DNA of 64,000 nt from Pseudomonas hunanensis (GTDB lineage: Bacteria > Pseudomonadota > Gammaproteobacteria > Pseudomonadales > Pseudomonadaceae): NCBI RefSeq assembly GCF_013393325.1, contig NZ_QJRC01000101.1, positions 186,001-250,000 of the forward strand, written 5' to 3'. The translations under genes were made by a program, and so were the position numbers. The notes beneath the pieces were generated by a model that was not told where the DNA came from, searched no databases, and saw only the letters and a program-made list of their open reading frames with translations. This document shows, in pieces, positions 17,050 to 25,398 of this stretch (position 1 is the stretch's first letter; the number at the start of each line of letters is the position of its first letter).

Positions 17050-17175
17050 GGCCCACTCCAGATGACACCCAAAGAAGGCATCATCGTCTTGCCATGGCAT
17101 GAATCAGCGGTAGGTGTGCACTGCCACGAAGCGTGACGCGGTGGCCAGACCTGCAAGGTTGGACAAAACCTGCGC

Positions 17176-17204
17176 TGCAGGAACCGCGCTCAGCGGCTCC
17201 TGCA
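17176..17204. terminator. stem-loop between NlpC/P60 gene and toxin-like gene
   Basis: TGCAGGAACCGC pairs with GCGGCTCCTGCA around GCTCA, a stem of about 12 positions with one mismatch. It lies just after the minus-strand NlpC/P60 gene and upstream of the toxin-like gene. No clear U-tract follows, so termination is only likely. Confidence 0.45.
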
Positions 17205-17224
17205 ACGCCACACCCCAAGCGCTG

Positions 17225-17758
17225 TCAGGGGTTCTGTGCGAGGTGCCCTTGCGGGATCACACGCTTGGCCTGCAGGTAGGCTTTGGCCCAGTAGCTGTTG
17301 GACAGGTAGTCCAGGCGCACGGTACCGCCGGTGGAAGGGGCATGCACGAAGCGCCCTTCCCCAACATAAATGCCGGCATGGCTGACCTGCGAGCCACCAC
17401 TGGTGGCGAAGAACACCAGATCACCGGACTGCAGCGACTTGGCGTCAACCGTCGGCGCGCGCATGACGATCATTTCTCGCGTGGAACGCGGCAGGCTGAT
17501 GCCGGCAGCATCACGGTACACATATTTGATCAGGCCGCTGCAGTCGAAACCGGAATCCGGTGTATTGCCACCCCAACGATAAGGCGTACCCACCAGCCCA
17601 ATGGCGCGAATCAACACGTCATCGGCAATCGGCGAAGGGTTGGGTTGGCTGTAGGTGACCTGCGGCTGTACCACAGGGGCCGGCGCAGGCGCACGGCTGG
17701 AGCAGGCAGCGAGTAATGCCGCCAGGGAGAGAAATGCGAAGCGCGCCATCTTTACCAT
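17225..17758 (-). CDS. NlpC/P60 peptidoglycan endopeptidase lipoprotein (short)
   Basis: A 177-residue predicted outer-membrane lipoprotein (lipobox LLAAC) with an NlpC/P60 cysteine peptidase domain that cuts peptide stems in the cell wall. The catalytic cysteine is Cys73 in GFDCSGLIKYVY, followed by RSTREM and the histidine in QVSHAGIYVGEGRFVHAPS. The short proline-alanine linker after the lipobox acts as a tether. It is followed upstream by a second protein of the same family at 17898-18542, suggesting a gene duplication. The start is the ATG at 17758; MARFAF at 17749 is an alternative. Confidence 0.92.
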   Translation of the reverse strand: MVKMARFAFLSLAALLAACSSRAPAPAPVVQPQVTYSQPNPSPIADDVLIRAIGLVGTPYRWGGNTPDSGFDCSGLIKYVYRDAAGISLPRSTREMIVMRAPTVDAKSLQSGDLVFFATSGGSQVSHAGIYVGEGRFVHAPSTGGTVRLDYLSNSYWAKAYLQAKRVIPQGHLAQNP

Positions 17759-17897
17759 GGCCAGAACATCCTGTCTGAGACCGCTGCGCCGCAGCCGAAA
17801 AGAGTTGAGAATTTAGATTAGACGCTTTCTGTAAATGCGCACGGCGGCGAGCTTTTTTCAAAGCATCGCCGCCGCGGCAGGGTACATCATTTTGCCA

Positions 17898-18542
17898 TCA
17901 GTTGCGCGCGATGTTGGTCGGCGCCATGGCCAAGGCTCGCTTGGCTTCGATGAAGGTCTTGCTCCAGTAGCGATCACCGAGGCTGTCGATGCGCACACCG
18001 CCGCTGCGGCGGCTGCTGGAGTGGATGAACTGGTTGTCACCCAAGTAGATGCCAGCATGGCTTACGCGACCGCGGCCATTGGTGCTGAAGAACAGCAGGT
18101 CACCTGGCTTGAGCTTGTTGCGGGCCACTTTCGGGGCATCGACGTTGATCATTTCACGCGTGGAGCGCGGCAGGGTCATGCCCGCCTCTTCGCGGAACAG
18201 GTAGCCGATGAAGCCACTGCAGTCGAAGCCGGACTTTTCCGAGGTACCACCGAAGCGGTAGCGGGTGCCGATCAGCGACATGCCGCGCTCGAGAATGCTG
18301 TCAGCCAGCACTGGCAGCTGGTAAGGCTTGCTGCTGGAGAACGACTCCAGGTCATCTTCAGTGGCCAGCTCTTCCGGCTCGCCGAATACCGACGAGGACG
18401 AGGCTTTGGCCTTGATTGCCGATTGTGCGGCGATCGGGGTGTGATCCTGAGGCTCTGAATGAGACGCTGGGCCTTGGGCCGCGCAGCCAAAAAGCAGGGT
18501 CACGAGTGCGAGTGGCACGAGGGGTGCGAAGCGCTTCAGCAT
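17898..18542 (-). CDS. NlpC/P60 peptidoglycan endopeptidase lipoprotein (long)
   Basis: A 214-residue lipoprotein with lipobox LLFGC and an NlpC/P60 domain. The catalytic cysteine is Cys108 in GFDCSGFIGYLF, with RSTREM and the histidine in RVSHAGIYLGDNQFIHSS. It resembles the Spr/MepS and MepH murein endopeptidases that open cross-links during growth. A longer spacer than in its neighbour separates lipid anchor and enzyme. The start is taken at the ATG at 18542; a GTG at 18548 is possible. The two enzymes are 139 bases apart and share the same active-site layout. Confidence 0.92.
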   Translation of the reverse strand: MLKRFAPLVPLALVTLLFGCAAQGPASHSEPQDHTPIAAQSAIKAKASSSSVFGEPEELATEDDLESFSSSKPYQLPVLADSILERGMSLIGTRYRFGGTSEKSGFDCSGFIGYLFREEAGMTLPRSTREMINVDAPKVARNKLKPGDLLFFSTNGRGRVSHAGIYLGDNQFIHSSSRRSGGVRIDSLGDRYWSKTFIEAKRALAMAPTNIARN

Positions 18543-18669
18543 GGGCACGACCGTGTCTGTAATCCTTTAGAAGGGTGAAACTATGCCCTCTATCATGGCC
18601 ATTTGCAAATTTTATCGAAAAAGATGTGACTTTTTTGTTTTGCCGCTCTGGCCCAGCGTTTTCAAGGGG

Positions 18670-19377
18670 TTACCAGCCCAGGGTTTCTTTCAGGAATGGG
18701 ATGGTGAGCTTGCGTTGCGCCTGCAGCGAAGCCTGGTCGAGGCGTTCGAGCAGGTCGAACAGCGCACTCATGCTGCGCGCACCGCGGGTGAGGATGAAGT
18801 GACCGACTTCGTCGGTGAGGTGCAGACCACGGCGCGAAGCACGCAGTTGCAGGGCCCGCAGCTTGTCTTCGTCGGACAGGCCACGCATCTGGAATACCAG
18901 GGCCAGGGTCAGCCGCGACTTCAGGTCCGGCAGCTTCACCGGCAGTTCACGCGGTGATGCCGAGGCAGCCAGCAGCAAGCGCCGGCCACTGTCGCGCAGG
19001 CGGTTGAACAGGTGGAACATGGCTTCTTCCCAGTCAGCCTTGCCGGCGATCACATGCAGATCGTCGATGCACACCAGTTCGTATTGGGCCAGGTAGTCGA
19101 GCAAACCTACGCCACGATCGAGCAGTTGCGCCAGTGGCAGGTAGACAGCGGGTTCGCCCCGTTGCTGGAAGCGATGAGTGGCGGCCTGCAACAGGTGGGA
19201 ACGGCCAACACCCTGCTTGCCCCACAGGTAGATAAGGCTCTCGGTCCAGCCGGCGTCGGCTTCGCATAGCCGCTCGACGTAACCCAATGCCGCAGCATTG
19301 GCGCCCGGATAGTAGTTGATGAAGGTGGCGTCATCGCGCAGGCGCACACCCAGGGGCAACTGGATCGGTGGTTTCAT
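18670..19377 (-). CDS. hda: DnaA regulatory inactivator Hda
   Basis: A 235-residue AAA+ protein related to DnaA domain III. With the sliding clamp it stimulates ATP hydrolysis on DnaA and so limits replication initiation. The N-terminus MKPPIQLPLGVRLRDDATF carries the clamp-binding motif QLPLGV. The ATP-binding segment LWGKQGVGRSHL has an arginine where most AAA+ proteins have lysine, as is usual in Hda. LVCIDDLHVI is the Walker B. The start is the ATG at 19377. It lies 180 bases downstream of the AI-2E-family permease gene. Confidence 0.93.
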   Translation of the reverse strand: MKPPIQLPLGVRLRDDATFINYYPGANAAALGYVERLCEADAGWTESLIYLWGKQGVGRSHLLQAATHRFQQRGEPAVYLPLAQLLDRGVGLLDYLAQYELVCIDDLHVIAGKADWEEAMFHLFNRLRDSGRRLLLAASASPRELPVKLPDLKSRLTLALVFQMRGLSDEDKLRALQLRASRRGLHLTDEVGHFILTRGARSMSALFDLLERLDQASLQAQRKLTIPFLKETLGW

Positions 19378-19558
19378 GCTCGCGGGCGGTCTACAGGACC
19401 GCAGGGGGCCTTTGGTGAACAATGTGCAAAGTCTATACCTGCAACGCGGGGCGCACAATCTCGGCTGCAGATAGCGCAAGCAAAATCAACAAGTTGCACT
19501 ACTTTCAACCGTTGCAGAGGCTGCCATGTACCGGGCGGGCAGCACGGCAGCCCCACCG

Positions 19559-20632
19559 TTACAAGTCAGGATCGATATCTCCCGCGTACATGTCCGACTC
19601 CTTGTACAGGTCATGCATATGCCGCAGCAACACCATGATCACCGCCGCCACCGGCAAGGCCAGCAGCACCCCGGTAAAGCCGAACAGCTCACCACCGGCC
19701 AGGATGGCGAAGATAACGGCTACCGGGTGCAGGCCAATGCGGTCCCCCACCAGTAGCGGGGTCAGCACCATGCCCTCCAGCGCCTGCCCGACCATGAACA
19801 CCGCAACGATGCCCAGCATCGGGTACAGGTCGCCGCCGAACTGGAACAGGCCAGCCACCAGCGCGGCACCAATGCCAATGATGAAGCCCATGTACGGCAC
19901 GATGGCAGCAAGGCCGGCGAGCATGCCGATCAGTAGGCCCAGTTCGAGCCCCACCAGCATAAGCCCGGCCGAATAGATGATGCCCAGGGCCAGCATTACC
20001 ATCAGTTGCCCGCGCACGAATGCCCCCAGCACTTCATGACACTCGCCCGCCAAGCCCATCACTTGCGGCTCACGCTGGCGCGGCAGCAGGCCGCGCAGCT
20101 TGCCCATCATCAGGTCCCAATCGCGCAGCAGATAGAAGCCCACTACCGGGATCAGCACCATATTGGCCAGCCAGGCCATCAACGCCAGGCTCGAAGCGGT
20201 CGCGTGGGACAACAACATGCCAACGATATCGGTGGTCTGGCCCATGTGCGCACCGATGGCGGCCTTGATCTTGTCGAACTTCCAGAAGCCATCGGCCAGG
20301 CCCAGACGGCTCTGCGCCCAAGGCAGCGCCACCTGTTCGAGCCAGTCGAGCATCTGCGGCGCCAACTCGTACAGACGCACCAACTGCTTGGCAAGCATCG
20401 GCACCAGCACCAGCAGCAAGGCCAGCAGCACCAGGGTGAACAGGCCGAACACCACCACCACGCCCCAAGTGCGCGACAGGCCCAGGCGTTCGAGGCGATC
20501 GACCAGAGGGTCGGCCAGGTAGGCCAGCAGAATGCCGACCAGGAACGGGGTAAGAATATTGTGCAGGCTATAAAGCAGCACAGCGATAAGCAGGGCGGCA
20601 CCCAGCCAGATCCAGCGACGCATGTCGGTCAC
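19559..20632 (-). CDS. AI-2E-family (PerM-like) transporter
   Basis: A 357-residue inner-membrane protein with about eight hydrophobic spans and the signature PYMGFIIGIGAALVAGLFQFG near residue 235. Members of the family have been linked to export of small molecules, or to sodium/proton exchange, but the substrate of this one is unknown. The GTG at 20632 has GGGGAG six bases before it and is preferred over the ATG three codons later. It is the second gene after DUF2066 with 12 bases between, and hda follows. Confidence 0.88.
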   Translation of the reverse strand: MTDMRRWIWLGAALLIAVLLYSLHNILTPFLVGILLAYLADPLVDRLERLGLSRTWGVVVVFGLFTLVLLALLLVLVPMLAKQLVRLYELAPQMLDWLEQVALPWAQSRLGLADGFWKFDKIKAAIGAHMGQTTDIVGMLLSHATASSLALMAWLANMVLIPVVGFYLLRDWDLMMGKLRGLLPRQREPQVMGLAGECHEVLGAFVRGQLMVMLALGIIYSAGLMLVGLELGLLIGMLAGLAAIVPYMGFIIGIGAALVAGLFQFGGDLYPMLGIVAVFMVGQALEGMVLTPLLVGDRIGLHPVAVIFAILAGGELFGFTGVLLALPVAAVIMVLLRHMHDLYKESDMYAGDIDPDL

Positions 20633-20644
20633 GGTGTGCTCCCC

Positions 20645-21718
20645 TTACCAGCGAAAACGCAGGCCGTCGAACGGCTTGGGCGCAGGCTGCGCGGGCGCGG
20701 GCTGCCCGGCGACGGCATCGGCATCGGCGGCTGGCGCTGGCGTAGCAGGCACTACCGGCGCCTGCTCTGCCGGCATTTCCTGCAGCTTGGCCAGGCCAAG
20801 CTGGGCGCGCAGCTGCTCACGATTGCCAGTCACCCCGTAGGTCAGGGTAGTGCCTTCGGCCATTTGCAAACGAGGGCCATACGGCTCCAGTACACGGGCC
20901 AGCTCGGCGTAGCGCTGCAGGTTCATGCCCTGCACTTGCACTTGCATTTGGCTGCTGGCGCCCGGCCGGGTGACGTAGCGCGGCGCCAGGCGGCTGCTTA
21001 CCGCCAGCATCACCGCATCGGCAAGAGCTGCCTGGTCCGCGCCCTCGGCACTCCCCTGCTCACGCTGGTCGCCCAGCCACAGCTGCCACTTAGCCTGCCA
21101 CTTGCCGTCGGCCTCCTGGGCATGTACCGCCAGCAATGCATCGGCGCCATAGCGTTCTGAGGCTTCGCGCAGCGGCGCCGGATCGCTGCCTTCGATCTGC
21201 TTGGCATTGGCGACCAGTTGCTCCTGCAGGTCGCCCAGCGGCAAGCGCAGCGGCAGGCCACGGTGCTGGGCGGCGCGACGCAGGGGCTGGGCAGTCGCCT
21301 GGCCATCACCGACCAGGTTGCTGCCTTCGACGCTGTCGTTCAGCCACCACCCCAGGATCGAGGGCCGGTTACTGCCCCACAGGGCCAGGCCAGCCTTGCG
21401 CAAAGCACGCTCGGTGCTGCCGGGGTCGAACTCGACCACCACCGACTCGGGCGGACCGGCTTCGCTGCCCACTTGATTGATGATTTGCTGTGGGTCCTTA
21501 CGCAGCTCGGCCAATGCCGGGCTTTGTACGGCCTTTGGATCGCCGGTCAGGCGTAGCACCAGCGTGTCGAGGGCGTTGACGGTGGCTGCTGTACGGGCTT
21601 CGGCACCCTGCCCGGTCACCGGCTCGCGTACCTGATAAAGGCCTGAGACATTTTCAGCCACGGCTGTGGCCGAGATCAGCGCCAGGCAACCGGCTGCCAG
21701 AATATTGAACAAACGCAT
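20645..21718 (-). CDS. DUF2066 exported protein
   Basis: A 357-residue protein of the DUF2066 family, of unknown function. It has a signal peptide MRLFNILAAGCLALISATAVA, then a lysine-poor repetitive body and a C-terminal tail rich in alanine and proline. The segment VSGLYQVREPVTGQGAEAR follows the cleavage site directly. It is probably periplasmic or lipidated through Cys11, although a full lipobox is not evident. It is divergent from purM, with 255 bases between, and is followed by the AI-2E permease. Confidence 0.82.
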   Translation of the reverse strand: MRLFNILAAGCLALISATAVAENVSGLYQVREPVTGQGAEARTAATVNALDTLVLRLTGDPKAVQSPALAELRKDPQQIINQVGSEAGPPESVVVEFDPGSTERALRKAGLALWGSNRPSILGWWLNDSVEGSNLVGDGQATAQPLRRAAQHRGLPLRLPLGDLQEQLVANAKQIEGSDPAPLREASERYGADALLAVHAQEADGKWQAKWQLWLGDQREQGSAEGADQAALADAVMLAVSSRLAPRYVTRPGASSQMQVQVQGMNLQRYAELARVLEPYGPRLQMAEGTTLTYGVTGNREQLRAQLGLAKLQEMPAEQAPVVPATPAPAADADAVAGQPAPAQPAPKPFDGLRFRW

Positions 21719-21973
21719 GGAGGATTCCTGTCCAGTCGAGCATGAAGCTCGCTACTTGCAGCTTATACACATGCAACCGCATCAACCACCCTCGGCCCTT
21801 TTTCAACAATTTACCGCCCTGCCCGTCGGCCTGAGGATGGCCGCTGCCCGGCAACCCTGATAAAATCGCGCGCCTTCACAGACCACTGACGTTTCAGGCA
21901 GCCGCCGCTTACCCGCCGGCCTTGGCCGTCATGGTCGTTTTTAAGAATCCCTCCCTCCTAAAGGCCTGGATCA

Positions 21974-23032
21974 ATGAGCAAGCAACCCTCCCTGAGCTAC
22001 AAGGACGCCGGTGTAGACATCGACGCCGGCGAAGCACTGGTCGAACGCATCAAGGGCGTGGCAAAACGCACCGCACGCCCTGAAGTCATGGGTGGCCTGG
22101 GTGGCTTCGGCGCCCTTTGCGAGATCCCGGCTGGCTACAAGCAGCCGGTGCTGGTCTCCGGCACCGACGGCGTCGGCACCAAGCTGCGCCTGGCATTGAA
22201 CCTGAACAAGCACGACAGCATCGGCCAGGACCTGGTCGCCATGTGCGTCAACGACCTGGTGGTATGCGGCGCCGAGCCGCTGTTCTTCCTGGACTACTAC
22301 GCCACTGGCAAGCTGAACGTTGACGTGGCTGCCACCGTGGTCACCGGCATTGGCGCCGGTTGCGAACTGGCCGGCTGCTCGCTGGTCGGTGGTGAAACCG
22401 CCGAAATGCCTGGCATGTACGAAGGCGAAGACTACGACCTGGCCGGTTTCTGCGTCGGCGTGGTGGAAAAGGCCGAAATCATCGATGGCTCCAAGGTTGC
22501 CACTGGCGACACGCTGATCGCTCTGCCGTCCTCGGGCCCGCACTCCAACGGCTACTCGCTGATCCGCAAGATCCTCGAAGTGTCGGCTACCGACATCGAA
22601 AACACCCAGCTGGACGGCAAGCCGCTGACCGACCTGCTGATGGCGCCGACCCGCATCTACGTCAAGCCGCTGCTGCAACTGATCAAGAACACTGGCGCAG
22701 TCAAGGCCATGGCCCACATCACCGGTGGCGGCCTGTTGGACAACATCCCGCGCGTGCTGCCGAAAAACGCCCAGGCCGTGGTTGACGTGGCCAGCTGGCA
22801 GCGCCCTGCGGTATTCGACTTCCTGCAGGAAAAAGGCAACGTCGACGAGCACGAAATGCACCGTGTGCTGAACTGCGGCGTGGGCATGGTCATCTGCGTC
22901 GCCCAGGACCAGGTCGAAGCGGCCCTGAACGAACTGCGCGCCGCCGGTGAACAGCCATGGGTGATCGGCCACATCGCCGAAGCCGCCGAAGGCGCCGCCC
23001 AGGTCGAGCTGCAGAACCTCAAGGCACACTGA
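21974..23032 (+). CDS. purM: phosphoribosylformylglycinamidine cyclo-ligase
   Basis: Cyclises FGAM to aminoimidazole ribotide in purine synthesis, using ATP. It has 352 residues, matching the usual length. SYKDAGVDIDAGEALVERIK at the N-terminus, VSGTDGVGTKLRLAL and the late GVGMVICV are family landmarks. The ATG at 21974 follows a purine-rich tract. The purN ATG overlaps its stop as TGATG, so the two are coupled. The leader before it (21719-21973) shows no obvious structure. Confidence 0.97.
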   Translation: MSKQPSLSYKDAGVDIDAGEALVERIKGVAKRTARPEVMGGLGGFGALCEIPAGYKQPVLVSGTDGVGTKLRLALNLNKHDSIGQDLVAMCVNDLVVCGAEPLFFLDYYATGKLNVDVAATVVTGIGAGCELAGCSLVGGETAEMPGMYEGEDYDLAGFCVGVVEKAEIIDGSKVATGDTLIALPSSGPHSNGYSLIRKILEVSATDIENTQLDGKPLTDLLMAPTRIYVKPLLQLIKNTGAVKAMAHITGGGLLDNIPRVLPKNAQAVVDVASWQRPAVFDFLQEKGNVDEHEMHRVLNCGVGMVICVAQDQVEAALNELRAAGEQPWVIGHIAEAAEGAAQVELQNLKAH

Positions 23033-23685
23033 TGCCGAGCAAGACCTGCAATGTAGTGGTACTGCTGTCGGGCTCCGGCAGCAACCTGCAAGCCCTGATC
23101 GACAGCTGCCAAGGCCAGGACAGCCCGGTGCGCATCCGTGCGGTGGTTTCCAACCGCGCCGATGCCTACGGCCTGCAACGCGCCACGGCAGCGGGCATCG
23201 AAGGTGCCGTGCTTGACCACACCCAGTTCGACGGCCGTGAAGCTTTCGATGCCGCCTTGATGGCGCGCATCGACGGCTTTGCCCCGGACCTGGTGGTGCT
23301 GGCCGGCTTCATGCGCATCCTCAGCGGCGGCTTCGTGCGCCACTATCAGGGCCGCCTGCTCAACATCCACCCGTCGTTGCTGCCCAAGTACAAGGGCCTG
23401 CATACCCACCGCCGGGCGCTGGAAGCAGGCGACGCCGAGCATGGCTGCAGCGTACACTTCGTGACTGAGGAACTCGATGGCGGCCCACTGGTCGTACAGG
23501 CTGTGGTACCGGTGGCGTCTGACGACACCGTCGAAAGCCTGGCCCAACGGGTACACCGTCAGGAACACCTGATCTACCCGCTGGCGGTGCGCTGGTTCGC
23601 TGAAGGGCGCTTGCGTCTTGGCGAACAGGGCGCATTACTGGACGGCCAGCCACTGGCGGCCAGCGGTCACTTGATTCGATCCTAG
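23032..23685 (+). CDS. purN: phosphoribosylglycinamide formyltransferase
   Basis: Transfers a formyl group from 10-formyltetrahydrofolate to glycinamide ribonucleotide. It has 217 residues. NVVVLLSGSGSNLQALID is the phosphate-binding N-terminus and LLNIHPSLLPKYKGLHTH holds the catalytic asparagine and histidine. DGGPLVVQAVVPV has the conserved aspartate. It is translationally coupled to purM. The product is consumed by purL, not in the window, before purM acts. Confidence 0.96.
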   Translation: MPSKTCNVVVLLSGSGSNLQALIDSCQGQDSPVRIRAVVSNRADAYGLQRATAAGIEGAVLDHTQFDGREAFDAALMARIDGFAPDLVVLAGFMRILSGGFVRHYQGRLLNIHPSLLPKYKGLHTHRRALEAGDAEHGCSVHFVTEELDGGPLVVQAVVPVASDDTVESLAQRVHRQEHLIYPLAVRWFAEGRLRLGEQGALLDGQPLAASGHLIRS

Positions 23686-23693
23686 GAGAATTT

Positions 23694-24404
23694 ATGCGTC
23701 GCGCCCTGCTCTTGGCTCTCGCCGTGCTCGCCCTGCCCCTCCAGGCAGCTGATCTGAAGCCCTTCTCGGCCAGCTACACCGCCGACTGGAAGCAGCTGCC
23801 CATGAGCGGTACCGCCGAGCGCAGCCTGGTCAAAAATGCCAACGGTACCTGGGACCTTAATTTCAAGGCCTCCATGATGATCGCCAGCCTGACCGAGCAA
23901 AGCACCCTGCGCCTGGAAAACGACACCCTACTGCCGCAGAAGTATCACTTCGAGCGCGGCGGCCTGGGCAAGGCCAAGAAGGTCGACCTGAACTTCGACT
24001 GGAGCGCCAAGAAGGTCACCGGCAGCGACCGTGGCGATGCCGTGAGCCTGCCGCTGAACCGCGGCGTGCTGGACAAGTCGTCCTACCAGCTGGCCCTGCA
24101 GCATGACGTGGCCGCCGGCAAGAAGAGCATGACTTACCAGGTGGTTGACGGTGACGAGATCGACACCTACGACTTCCGCGTGCTGGGCACCGAAAAGGTC
24201 ACAACCAAGACCGGCCAGGTCGATGCGGTCAAGGTCGAGCGTGTGCGTGATCCAAGCCAGAGCAAGCGCATCACCGAGCTGTGGTTCGCCAAGAACTGGG
24301 ACTACCTGCTGGTGCAACTGCGCCAGGTAGAAACCGATGGCAAGGAATATGTGATCGTGCTGCAAGATGGCACGGTGGATGGCAAGTCGGTGAAGGGTAA
24401 CTGA
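23694..24404 (+). CDS. DUF3108 periplasmic protein
   Basis: A 236-residue protein with a signal peptide (MRRALLLALAVLALPLQA) and the DUF3108 fold, which begins LKPFSASYTADWKQLPMSG. The domain is mostly beta-strand. Its function is unknown; a lipid- or envelope-related binding role has been suggested for relatives but is not shown here. It starts eight bases after purN and may be transcribed with it. A strong terminator follows at 24429. Confidence 0.85.
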   Translation: MRRALLLALAVLALPLQAADLKPFSASYTADWKQLPMSGTAERSLVKNANGTWDLNFKASMMIASLTEQSTLRLENDTLLPQKYHFERGGLGKAKKVDLNFDWSAKKVTGSDRGDAVSLPLNRGVLDKSSYQLALQHDVAAGKKSMTYQVVDGDEIDTYDFRVLGTEKVTTKTGQVDAVKVERVRDPSQSKRITELWFAKNWDYLLVQLRQVETDGKEYVIVLQDGTVDGKSVKGN

Positions 24405-24428
24405 GCCAGCGCCGCCTGCTGTACCCGA

Positions 24429-24453
24429 AGCCCCGCCCAGTGCGGGGCTTTTT
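24429..24453 (+). terminator. intrinsic terminator after DUF3108
   Basis: AGCCCCGC pairs with GCGGGGCT around CCAGT and is followed by TTTTT on the plus strand. It ends the purM-purN-DUF3108 transcript. Confidence 0.9.
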
Positions 24454-24496
24454 CATGCCCGGCCGAAAGCAACCCTTGTGGGAGCGCTCTGGCTTT

Positions 24497-24553
24497 CATG
24501 AAACTTGTTTCATGCCCGTTTTATTTACTTAGCCTGCTAACAAACTCTATAAA
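24497..24553 (+). promoter_or_regulatory. promoter with two dyads ahead of the 60-residue gene
   Basis: CATGAAACTTGTTTCATG at 24497-24514 is a perfect dyad with 8-base arms. TTAGCCTGCTAA at 24529-24540 is a second perfect dyad. A possible -35 (TTTACT, 24523) and -10 (TATAAA, 24548) bracket the second, with a long 19-base spacer. Regulator binding within the spacer is plausible but the protein is unknown. Confidence 0.45.
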
Positions 24554-24603
24554 GAGGGTGTGCGACACACTGTCGCAGCCATCTGAAGAAGTGGAGTTTA
24601 CCG

Positions 24604-24786
24604 ATGACTGTCCAAGTAACCGAACGCGACGAATCGAAAATGTCCCACGAAGGCCTGGCCGCTGGCGTGCGGATCTGGGATGTGCACCAACAAGGCCAGC
24701 TGGTGGGCATGTTCCATAATGAGCATGAAGCACACCAATACCGTGTAGAGCTGGAAGACCTGGAAAACCAGCGCACCACGCAATGA
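24604..24786 (+). CDS. 60-residue hypothetical protein
   Basis: A small, polar, acidic protein of unknown function. The central segment VRIWDVHQQGQLVGMFHNEHEAHQYR has the look of a small beta-alpha unit, followed by a charged helix. No signal peptide or membrane span is seen. The start has AGTGGAG upstream (ATG at 24604) and a terminator closes it at 24803. Independent promoter and terminator suggest a real, separately controlled gene. It seems conserved in the genus from memory, but I cannot name a family. Confidence 0.75.
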   Translation: MTVQVTERDESKMSHEGLAAGVRIWDVHQQGQLVGMFHNEHEAHQYRVELEDLENQRTTQ

Positions 24787-24802
24787 CCCAGTCTTCAAAT
24801 GG

Positions 24803-24827
24803 AAAACCCCGCCAAGGCGGGGTTTTT
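24803..24827. terminator. bidirectional terminator
   Basis: AAAACCCCGCC pairs with GGCGGGGTTTT around AA, with a T-run on the plus strand and an A-run on the other side. It sits between the 60-residue gene and the convergent DUF2058 gene and can end both transcripts. Confidence 0.9.
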
Positions 24828-24832
24828 CGTTT

Positions 24833-25372
24833 TTACCACATCAGATCATCAGGGATCTTGTAGGCCGCGTACGGGTCATCTTCGTCCGCTTCCTCGACAT
24901 GGGTATTGAGCAACAGGATACGGCTTGGGTCGCGCTCCTGGATTTTCACCGCCGCCTCACGAGGAATGATCTCGTAACCGCCGGCATGGGCGACCACGGC
25001 AAGCGCGCCGTTGCTCAGCTTGGTTCGCATCAAGGCGTTGACCGCAATACGCTTGACCTTCTTGTCGTCGACGAAGTTGTAGTAGTCCTCAGTGTTCAGC
25101 TTGGGCAGGCGGGTGGCTTCGATCAGTTGCTTGACCTGCGCGGCACGGGCCTTCTGCTCGGCCTTTTCCTGCTGCTGGCGATTCAGCTCCTGGTCGCGCT
25201 TGACCTTTTCGGCCATGGCTTCCTTGGCTATGCGCTGCTGGCTGTCGTCGACTTCGACCTGGCCTTTGTGCTCCATGCGCTTCTGTTTCTTTTCAGCTTT
25301 GTTGGTCTGCGAGACCTGTTTCTGGTTGACCAGACCGGCTTTGAGCAATTGGTCGCGAAGGGAAAGGCTCAT
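24833..25372 (-). CDS. DUF2058 (YaiL-like) protein
   Basis: A 179-residue cytosolic protein. It begins MSLSLRDQLLKAGLVNQKQ, then has a highly charged Lys/Gln/Glu-rich helix at about residues 20-80 and a compact C-terminal domain with YYNFVDDKKVKRIAVN. This is the DUF2058 family, sometimes described as nucleoid- or nucleic-acid-associated; the activity is unproven. It is the last of the cysM-rlmD-relA-mazG-DUF2058 series and starts 26 bases past mazG. Confidence 0.87.
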   Translation of the reverse strand: MSLSLRDQLLKAGLVNQKQVSQTNKAEKKQKRMEHKGQVEVDDSQQRIAKEAMAEKVKRDQELNRQQQEKAEQKARAAQVKQLIEATRLPKLNTEDYYNFVDDKKVKRIAVNALMRTKLSNGALAVVAHAGGYEIIPREAAVKIQERDPSRILLLNTHVEEADEDDPYAAYKIPDDLMW

Positions 25373-25398
25373 GAATGTTCACTCACTTATGCAACAGC

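Noticed and set aside
24474..24490. GTGGGAGCGCTC resembling a REP arm after DUF3108
   Set aside because: Only one arm is present and it is too short to call a repeat.
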